NCBI RefSeq assembly: GCF_035989305.1
Contig: NZ_CP108514.1
Span: forward strand, 2,604,501 to 2,668,500
Origin: Streptomyces sp. NBC_01233
Lineage (GTDB): Bacteria > Actinomycetota > Actinomycetes > Streptomycetales > Streptomycetaceae
Reading direction: 5' to 3'
Length of the DNA stretch: 64,000 nucleotides
This document shows positions 57,877-64,000 of the stretch, in pieces. The position numbers were made by a program, and so were the translations under genes. Below the pieces are notes generated by a model. That model worked only from the letters and a program-made list of their open reading frames with translations, did not search any database and was not told the DNA's origin. Positions within the stretch are counted from its first letter, which is position 1. Each line of letters opens with the position of its first letter.

Positions 57877-58928
57877 CCCGCGTAGAAGAGACCGAGGCCC
57901 ACGATCACGCACATGCCCTGGATGATCCAGAAGCGGACCACCACGAGGACTTCGGACCACCCCTTGAGTTCGAAGTGGTGCTGCAGCGGGGCCATCCGGA
58001 AGACGCGCTTCCCGGTCATCTTGAAGGAGCCGACCTGGATGACGACCGACATGGTGATGAGGACGAAGAGGCCGCCGAGCAGGGCGATCAGGAACTCCGT
58101 GCGGGAGCAGATCGCGAGACCGGCGAGCGCGCCGCCGAGGGCCAGCGAGCCGGTGTCACCCATGAAGATCTTGGCGGGCGAGGTGTTCCACCACAGGAAG
58201 CCGAAGCAGGCGCCCATCAGGGCGGAGGCGACCACGGCGAGGTCGAGCGGGTCGCGCACCTCGAAGCACGCGTTCGGGCTGGGCAGGGTCTGCGCGTTCA
58301 CGCAGGACTCCTGGAACTGCCAGACGCCGATGAAGGTGTAGGCGCCGAAGACCATCACGGCGGCGCCGGTGGCGAGGCCGTCCAGACCGTCGGTCAGGTT
58401 CACGCCGTTGGACATCGCCAGGATCATGAAGAGCGCCCAGACGACGAACAGCACCGGGCCGATCGACCAGCCGAAGTCCGTCACGAACGACAGCTTCGTG
58501 GAGGCCGGGGTCAGCCCGCGCGAGTCCTTGAACTGGAGCGCGAGCACCGCGAAGGCGATGCCGACGATCAGCTGGCCGGACATCTTGGCCTTGGCCCGCA
58601 GACCGAGCGAGCGCCGCTTGACGATCTTGATGTAGTCGTCGAGGTAGCCGACCACCCCCATGCCCGCCATCAGGAAGAGCACGAGCAGGCCCGAGAAGCT
58701 CACCGCCTCACCGGTGATGACCTTCGTCAGGGCGTACGCGACGAGCGTGGCCAGGATGAAGGAGATACCGCCCATGGTGGGCGTCCCCTTCTTCCCCGCG
58801 TGGCCGCGCGGGCCGTCGTCGCGGATGAACTGGCCGTAGCCCTTCCGGGCCAGCAGCTTGATCAGCAGCGGGGTGCCGACAACGGTGAGGAACATGCCGA
58901 TGACACCGGCGAACAGGATCTGCCTCAT
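57858..58928 (-). CDS. mraY: Phospho-MurNAc-pentapeptide transferase MraY
   Basis: A 356-residue membrane enzyme making lipid I from UDP-MurNAc-pentapeptide and undecaprenyl phosphate, with about ten helices. The Asp-rich active site is GYLDDYIKIVKRRSLGLRAK and LTDGLDGLATG; GDTGSLALGGALAG and FWRMAPLQHHFELKGWSE-like residues are also present. ATG overlaps the murF stop (ATGA). Confidence 0.97.
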   Translation of the reverse strand: MRQILFAGVIGMFLTVVGTPLLIKLLARKGYGQFIRDDGPRGHAGKKGTPTMGGISFILATLVAYALTKVITGEAVSFSGLLVLFLMAGMGVVGYLDDYIKIVKRRSLGLRAKAKMSGQLIVGIAFAVLALQFKDSRGLTPASTKLSFVTDFGWSIGPVLFVVWALFMILAMSNGVNLTDGLDGLATGAAVMVFGAYTFIGVWQFQESCVNAQTLPSPNACFEVRDPLDLAVVASALMGACFGFLWWNTSPAKIFMGDTGSLALGGALAGLAICSRTEFLIALLGGLFVLITMSVVIQVGSFKMTGKRVFRMAPLQHHFELKGWSEVLVVVRFWIIQGMCVIVGLGLFYAGWAADK

Positions 58929-60355
58929 CGACCGGCGACCTCGCCCTCGACAGTGCCCTCGAGCAGGGCCTGGGCCACCCGCTCCAGACCGGCCGACCTG
59001 GAAGCCTTCACCAGCACGACGTCACCCGGGCGCAGTTCACTGCGCAACAGGTCGACCGCCGCCTGCGCGTCGGACACGAGCACCGACTCCTCACCCCACG
59101 AACCCTCGTTATATGCGCCCAGTTGCAGCCACGAGGCTTCCCTGCCCCCGACTGCGACGAGCTTGCTCACGTTGAGCCGGACGACAAGCCGCCCGACCGC
59201 GTCGTGCTCGGCGAGAGCCTCGTCCCCGAGCTCGGCCATCGGGCCGAGCACCGCCCACGTGCGTCCCCCGTTCGCCCTGCCGGCACCGCCCATCGCGGCG
59301 AGCGCGCGCAGTGCGGCCCGCATGGACTCGGGATTCGCGTTGTAGGCGTCGTTGACGATCGTCACACCGTCCGCGCGCTCGGTGACCTCCATCCGCCACC
59401 GGGACAGCGTGCCCGCCCCGGAGAGCGCCGTGGCGATCTCCGGGGCGGACATGCCCAGTACATGGGCAACGGCGGCCGCGGCGAGCGCGTTCGACACGTG
59501 GTGCTCACCGTACAGCCGCAAGGTCACGTCGCTGCACCCGGTCGGTGTTCGCAATGTGAAGGAAGCCTGTCCCCTGTCCGTCATGCGGACTTCGGTGGCC
59601 CGGACTTCGGCGTCCTCGGCCTCGCCGAACAGCACCGTACGGGCCTTCGTGCGCCCGGCCATGGCGCGAACCAGCAGGTCGTCGGCGTTGAGGACGGCGA
59701 CACCGCCCTCCGCCTCGGCGGGCAGCGCCTCGACCAGCTCCCCCTTGGCCTGGGCGATCTGCTCCCGGCCGCCGAACTCGCCGATGTGCGCGGTGCCGAC
59801 GTTGAGGACCAGGCCGATCCGCGGGGGCGTCAGCCCGGTGAGGTAGCTGATGTGGCCGATGCCGCGGGCGCCCATCTCCAGGACCAGGTGCTGCGTCTCC
59901 TCGGTGACGCGCAGCGTCGTGATCGGCAGGCCGATCTCGTTGTTGAGGTTCCCGGGGGTCCACACGGTCGGCGCGTGGTGCTGCAGCACCTGCGCGATGA
60001 GGTCCTTGGTGGAGGTCTTGCCCGCGGAGCCGGTGAGGGCGACGACGTCGGTGCCCAGGCGGGCGACGACGGCCCGGGCGAGCGCCCCGAGGGCGGCCAC
60101 CACGTCGGGGACGACGATCGCCGGTACGCCCACGGGCCGGGTCGCGAGGACGCCCACGGCCCCGGCGGCCAGTGCGCGTTCGGCGTAGTCGTGGCCGTCG
60201 ACCCGCTCGCCGACGAAGGCGGCGAACAGGCTGCCCGGCCGGACCTCGCGGGAGTCGTAGACCACGGGACCGGTGACCTGTGCGGACGGATCCGGTATGT
60301 CGTGGGGCCGCCCGCCGGTGATGTCGGCGATCTCGGCGAGGGAAAGGGCGATCAC
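58925..60355 (-). CDS. murF: UDP-MurNAc-tripeptide:D-Ala-D-Ala ligase
   Basis: A 476-residue Mur ligase adding D-Ala-D-Ala. ATP site VVALTGSAGKTSTKDLIAQV, with VLEMGARGIGHISYLTGLTP, NVGTAHIGEFGG and VNDAYNANPESMRAAL (the conserved DAYNANP). GTG overlaps the murE stop (GTGA). Confidence 0.97.
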   Translation of the reverse strand: MIALSLAEIADITGGRPHDIPDPSAQVTGPVVYDSREVRPGSLFAAFVGERVDGHDYAERALAAGAVGVLATRPVGVPAIVVPDVVAALGALARAVVARLGTDVVALTGSAGKTSTKDLIAQVLQHHAPTVWTPGNLNNEIGLPITTLRVTEETQHLVLEMGARGIGHISYLTGLTPPRIGLVLNVGTAHIGEFGGREQIAQAKGELVEALPAEAEGGVAVLNADDLLVRAMAGRTKARTVLFGEAEDAEVRATEVRMTDRGQASFTLRTPTGCSDVTLRLYGEHHVSNALAAAAVAHVLGMSAPEIATALSGAGTLSRWRMEVTERADGVTIVNDAYNANPESMRAALRALAAMGGAGRANGGRTWAVLGPMAELGDEALAEHDAVGRLVVRLNVSKLVAVGGREASWLQLGAYNEGSWGEESVLVSDAQAAVDLLRSELRPGDVVLVKASRSAGLERVAQALLEGTVEGEVAGR

Positions 60356-62079
60356 TGGTTCACCTCGGCCTGTCGGACCTTAGTCGTTCGATCGGGCACG
60401 GCCGCCTGATCGAGTACGGCCTGGTGCTCGATCGCGGCGCGGAGCACGGCTCGGTCGTCGAAGGGCCGTACGACACCGGCGGTGTCCTGGCCCTGCTCGT
60501 GGCCCTTGCCCGCCACCAGCACGGTGTCGCCGGGCCGGGCGCGCGCGACGGCGGCGGCGATGGCCGCGGCCCGGTCGGCGTCGACGAGGACGGTGCCCCG
60601 CTCGGCGGGCGGGACGGACACGGCGCCCTCGAACATCGCGGCGAGGATCACGAGCGGGTCCTCGGAGCGCGGGTTGTCGGAGGTCAGGACGGCCACGTCG
60701 GCGTACCGGGCGGCCGCGGCGCCCATCGGGGCGCGCTTGGTGGTGTCGCGGTCGCCGCCGCAGCCGAGCACGATGTGCAGCTTGCCCTCGGTGACCTCGC
60801 GCAGCGCGCGCAGGACCGATTCCACGGCGTCCGTCTTGTGCGCGTAGTCGACGACGGCGAGGTAGGGCTGTCCCGCGTCCACCCGCTCCAGCCGGCCGGG
60901 GACCCCGGGGACCGCGGCGACGCCGTCGGCGGCGGTCTGCGGGTCGAGGCCGGCGGCGGCGAGGGTGACGATCGCGGCGACGGTGTTGGCCACGTTGAAC
61001 GGGCCGGGCAGCGGCGCGGCGGCCCGTACGCGCTGTCCTTCGGGGCCCAGCAGGGTCAGGGTGGAGCTCGCCGGCCCGAACACGACGTCCTCGGCGCGCC
61101 AGTCGGCGCCCGGGTCGCCGGCGGCGGAGAAGGTGACGACCGGGATCGTCGCCTCCTTGGCCAGGCGGCGGCCGTACTCGTCGTCGAAGTTGACCACGCC
61201 CAGGCGGGCCCGGCGGGTCGTGAAGAGCCCCGCCTTGGCCTGGAAGTAGTCCTCCATGTCGGAGTGGAACTCCATGTGCTCGGGGCTCAGGTTGTTGAAG
61301 ACGGCGACGTCGAAGACGCAGCCGTCGACCCGGCCGAGCACCAGCGCGTGGCTGGAGACCTCCATCGCCACGGCCTCGACGCCGCGTTCGCGCATGACCG
61401 CGAAGAGGGCCTGGAGGTCGGTGGCCTCGGGAGTGGTCCGCTCGGACTTGATGCGCTCGTCGCCGATGCGCATCTCGACGGTGCCGACCAGTCCGGTGCT
61501 GCGGCCCGCCGCGCGCAGACCGCCCTCGACGAGGTACGCCGTGGTGGTCTTGCCGGAGGTTCCGGTGATGCCGATCTGGAGCAGGTCGTCGCCGGGGCGG
61601 CCGTAGATCGCGGCGGCGAGCTCGCCCATCCGGCCGCGCGGGTCGTCGACCGCGAGGACCGGCAGGCCGGTCGCCGCGGCGCGCTCCGACCCCGCGGGGT
61701 CGGTCAGCACGGCGGCGGCACCGAGGCCGGCGGCCTGGGCGGCGAAGTCGGCGCCGTGCGTCCTGGCTCCCGGCAGGGCCGCGTACAGGTCACCGGGACG
61801 GACCGCACGGGAGTCGTGCGTGATCCCGGTGATCTGCGCCGCGGCGGGCGCCGGGATGCCCAGCAGGGTGGCCAGCTCGCCCAGGGGGGTCGGGCGGGCG
61901 GACAGGGGCCTGGGCGCTCCCGGCGGCACTGCCGGGGCGTCTTTCCGGGTGGTTCTGGGCTGATCAGCGTGGGGCACGGCGGTGAGCGTACCGGGCGCGG
62001 CGGGCCGGTCGCGAAGCGAGGGCCCGGCCTCGGCGTCGGCAACCGGCCGGTTCCCGGGTTTCGGGGTGATCGTTGTCAC
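60352..62079 (-). CDS. murE: UDP-MurNAc-dipeptide:diaminopimelate ligase
   Basis: A 575-residue Mur ligase. ATP site QIGITGTSGKTTTAYLVEGG; substrate motif TSDNPRSEDP (DNPR marks the diaminopimelate-adding type; Streptomyces uses LL-DAP). It carries an extra Pro/Arg-rich N-terminal tail of about 60 residues before the usual PLGELATLLG start. The GTG (MTTITPKPGN) has GAGG 9 bases upstream. The tail could be disordered, or the true start could be internal, though no in-frame start with a clear ribosome-binding site was found. Confidence 0.95.
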   Translation of the reverse strand: MTTITPKPGNRPVADAEAGPSLRDRPAAPGTLTAVPHADQPRTTRKDAPAVPPGAPRPLSARPTPLGELATLLGIPAPAAAQITGITHDSRAVRPGDLYAALPGARTHGADFAAQAAGLGAAAVLTDPAGSERAAATGLPVLAVDDPRGRMGELAAAIYGRPGDDLLQIGITGTSGKTTTAYLVEGGLRAAGRSTGLVGTVEMRIGDERIKSERTTPEATDLQALFAVMRERGVEAVAMEVSSHALVLGRVDGCVFDVAVFNNLSPEHMEFHSDMEDYFQAKAGLFTTRRARLGVVNFDDEYGRRLAKEATIPVVTFSAAGDPGADWRAEDVVFGPASSTLTLLGPEGQRVRAAAPLPGPFNVANTVAAIVTLAAAGLDPQTAADGVAAVPGVPGRLERVDAGQPYLAVVDYAHKTDAVESVLRALREVTEGKLHIVLGCGGDRDTTKRAPMGAAAARYADVAVLTSDNPRSEDPLVILAAMFEGAVSVPPAERGTVLVDADRAAAIAAAVARARPGDTVLVAGKGHEQGQDTAGVVRPFDDRAVLRAAIEHQAVLDQAAVPDRTTKVRQAEVNQ

Positions 62080-62123
62080 TGATGGCGCCTCACGCTCTTC
62101 TGGCGGGCCGACCGGGCTGTAGG

Positions 62124-64000
62124 TCACGGACCGGGCTGCGGACTGGGCTGCGGGGCGGGCTGCGGGCCGGGTTCGTAGGTGACCGGCAGCCCGGCGGGGG
62201 CGGTTCCGGTGGGGGCGATCTGAAGGGTCTTGAGGGCGAACTCCATGACCTTCTTGTAGATGGGGCCGCAGATCTGGCCGCCGAAGTAACTGCCCTTCGT
62301 GGGGTTCTGGATGGCGCAGTAGACGGTGATCCGCGGGTTGTCCGCGGGTGCGAAGCCGGCGAAGGAGGCCGTGTAGCCCTTGTAGCGGCCGGTGGCCGGA
62401 TCCACCCGGTTGGAGGTGCCGGTCTTGCCGCCGACCCGGTAGCCGGGGATCTTCGCCTTGGTGCCGGTGCCCTCCTGGTCGTCGACGACGGATTCGAGCA
62501 TCGCGGCGAGGGTCTTGGCGGTCTCCGAGCTGATCACGCGGCGCTGCTCGGGGGCCGGGGCCGGGGTGAAGCGGCCGTCGGGTCCCTTGGTGCCGCGCAC
62601 CAGGGTCGGCTCGATCCGGACCCCGTCGTTGGCGATGGTCGAGTACACGGAGGCCGCCTGCATGGCGTTGAGGGACAGGCCCTGGCCGAAAGGAATCGTG
62701 TACTGCTGGGAGGTGGACCAGTCCTTGGGCTCGGCGAGGATGCCGCGGGACTCGCCGGGATAGCCCAGCCCGGTGGGCCGGCCGATGCCGAACTTGGTCA
62801 GGTAGGAGTGCAGGACCTTGTTGGACTCGGGCTGGGTGGGTCCGAGCTGGCCGGTGGCCAGGATCGTGCCGATGTTGGAGGACTTGGCGAGGACCCCGTT
62901 GAGGGTCAGGTACCAGGTCGGGTGGTCGATGTCGTCCTTGAACAGCCGGTCGCCGCGGTGCAGCCGGTTGGGGACCTCGACGCGGGTCTCGGGGGTGGCC
63001 TTCTTCTCCTCCAGCACGGCGGCCATAGACATCACCTTGGCGGTGGAGCCGGGCTCGTACACGTCCTGGAGCGCGGCGTTGCCCATGGCGGCGGAGCTGG
63101 CCCTGCTCAGGTCGTTGGGGTCGAAACCGGGGGCGTTGGCCATGGCCAGCACCTCGCCGGTGCGGGTGTCCTGCACGATGACGTAGCCGCGGTCGGCCTC
63201 GGACTTCTGGACCTGCTCGGCGATGGCGCTCTGGGCCGCCCACTGGATGTCCCGGTCGATGGTGAGCGCGATGTCCTCGCCGGGGACGGCGGGCTTCTCG
63301 CTGGAGCCGGCCGTGGGGACCTTGCGACCGCCGGACTGGGCGTACGTGATCTCGCCGTCCTTGCCCGACAGCTTCTTGTCGAGGGAGGACTCCAGGCCGC
63401 CGCCGCCCTTGCCGTCGGCGTTGACGTAACCCAGTATCCCGGCGGCGAGGTCGCCGTTCGGGTACACACGCTTGCTGCTGTCCTCCTTGAACACGCCGGC
63501 GAGGACGTTGGCGCCGGGGCCGTTGTTCTTCTTGTCGGCCGCCGCCTTGTCCCGGAAGACGCGCTGGAGGTCCTTGATCTGGTTCCAGACCTGGGGGGTC
63601 TGGCGCTGGGCCAGGATCACGTACCGGCTGTTCTTGGCGCTCAGCTTGGCGGTGAGCTCCTTGGCGTCCTTGCCGAGGATGGGCGCGAGGAGGGCGGCGG
63701 CCTGCGCGGGGGCGTCCGGGGCCTTGCTCTCCTGCGGGGTGAACATCTTCGGGTCGGCGGTGATGTCGTACGCGTCGACGCTGGTGGCGAGGGCCACGCC
63801 GCGGCGGTCGGTGATCTCGCCGCGCTCGGCGGCCAGCTTGACGCTGGTGTAGCGGTTCTTGGAGGCCTCGGCGGAGAAGGTCGAGGCGTCGACGGCCTGC
63901 ACCTGGAGCAGCCGGACGACGAAGGCGAGCATGACGAGGGTCAGGCCGACGCTGACGAGGCGGAGCCGGGGGCGGGGGCTGCCGAGCCGGATGGTGTGGG
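62124..64000 (-). CDS. ftsI: Septal penicillin-binding protein FtsI (class B PBP), 5' end beyond window
   Basis: At least 625 residues; the frame is open to the window's right edge. One membrane helix lies near the N-terminus (VSVGLTLVMLAFVVRLLQVQ), preceded by PRPRLRL. The pedestal domain and the transpeptidase follow, with SxxK in YEPGSTAKVMSMAAVLE, SxN in GVLAKSSNIGTILA, and KTG in GGKTGTSNRVDPATG. It crosslinks septal peptidoglycan with FtsW. The C-terminal tail is Pro/Gln-rich (PGPQPAPQPSPQPGP). Confidence 0.96.
   Translation of the reverse strand, partial: HTIRLGSPRPRLRLVSVGLTLVMLAFVVRLLQVQAVDASTFSAEASKNRYTSVKLAAERGEITDRRGVALATSVDAYDITADPKMFTPQESKAPDAPAQAAALLAPILGKDAKELTAKLSAKNSRYVILAQRQTPQVWNQIKDLQRVFRDKAAADKKNNGPGANVLAGVFKEDSSKRVYPNGDLAAGILGYVNADGKGGGGLESSLDKKLSGKDGEITYAQSGGRKVPTAGSSEKPAVPGEDIALTIDRDIQWAAQSAIAEQVQKSEADRGYVIVQDTRTGEVLAMANAPGFDPNDLSRASSAAMGNAALQDVYEPGSTAKVMSMAAVLEEKKATPETRVEVPNRLHRGDRLFKDDIDHPTWYLTLNGVLAKSSNIGTILATGQLGPTQPESNKVLHSYLTKFGIGRPTGLGYPGESRGILAEPKDWSTSQQYTIPFGQGLSLNAMQAASVYSTIANDGVRIEPTLVRGTKGPDGRFTPAPAPEQRRVISSETAKTLAAMLESVVDDQEGTGTKAKIPGYRVGGKTGTSNRVDPATGRYKGYTASFAGFAPADNPRITVYCAIQNPTKGSYFGGQICGPIYKKVMEFALKTLQIAPTGTAPAGLPVTYEPGPQPAPQPSPQPGP

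Overview
This is a high-GC actinobacterial chromosome segment, almost certainly Streptomyces. The signs are very GC-rich coding DNA with third-position G/C bias, frequent GTG starts, many ATGA/GTGA start-stop overlaps, several apparently leaderless genes, and a dcw cluster without ftsA or murC next to divIVA. Nothing looks like a phage, an insertion sequence, a CRISPR array, or a tRNA or rRNA gene. It is core chromosome with one patch that looks accessory.

Layout. 1-6.4 kb (minus): a trp cluster, hisI-trpE-TIGR02234 membrane protein-HGxxPAAW protein-DUF2752 protein-trpC-trpM-trpB-trpA (trpA cut by the window edge). 6.5-7.1 kb: a divergent MDMPI/TIGR03085-type gene. 7.3-13.0 kb (minus): the tightly coupled his operon hisD-hisC-hisB-small membrane protein-hisH-priA-ridA-like-hisF. 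No separate trpF is present, which fits PriA serving both pathways. 13.1-20.9 kb: a beta-helix membrane protein, a Lon-substrate-domain protein, YbaK, membrane proteins, an ABC exporter and a NYN-domain protein. 21-25 kb: a small Lys/Ser-rich protein and dnaE. 25-33 kb: DUF2252, DsbA-like, PhoD, an M43 metalloprotease, a hydrolase and an MscS-type channel.

33-40 kb, between two arrays of dispersed repeats: a two-component system; a divergent, translationally coupled pair made of a second MurG-like glycosyltransferase and a LegB-like sugar-nucleotide dehydratase; a TetR/SRPBCC pair sharing a perfect 13-bp-arm operator; and a Na+/H+ antiporter gene broken by a 4-bp (CCGG) repeat expansion. This is the most unusual part of the window.

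40.4-47.1 kb: GNAT, rluD, lspA, a DksA/TraR protein with a histone-H1-like tail, then a T-box riboswitch and ileS. 47.6-64 kb (minus): the division and wall cluster, transcribed ftsI-murE-murF-mraY-murD-ftsW-murG-ftsQ-ftsZ-pgeF-yggS-sepF-yggT-[31-codon ORF]-divIVA. These genes make UDP-MurNAc-peptide, lipid I and lipid II (MurE, MurF, MraY, MurD, MurG), polymerise and crosslink septal wall (FtsW, FtsI), assemble the Z-ring (FtsZ, SepF, FtsQ) and direct polar growth (DivIVA).

The clearest candidates for something undescribed are the MurG2/LegB-like operon with its neighbouring two-component system, the 31-codon ORF coupled between yggT and divIVA, and the palindromic operators before trpC, hisD and the TetR gene. 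All functions are read from sequence motifs and gene order; no database search was run.
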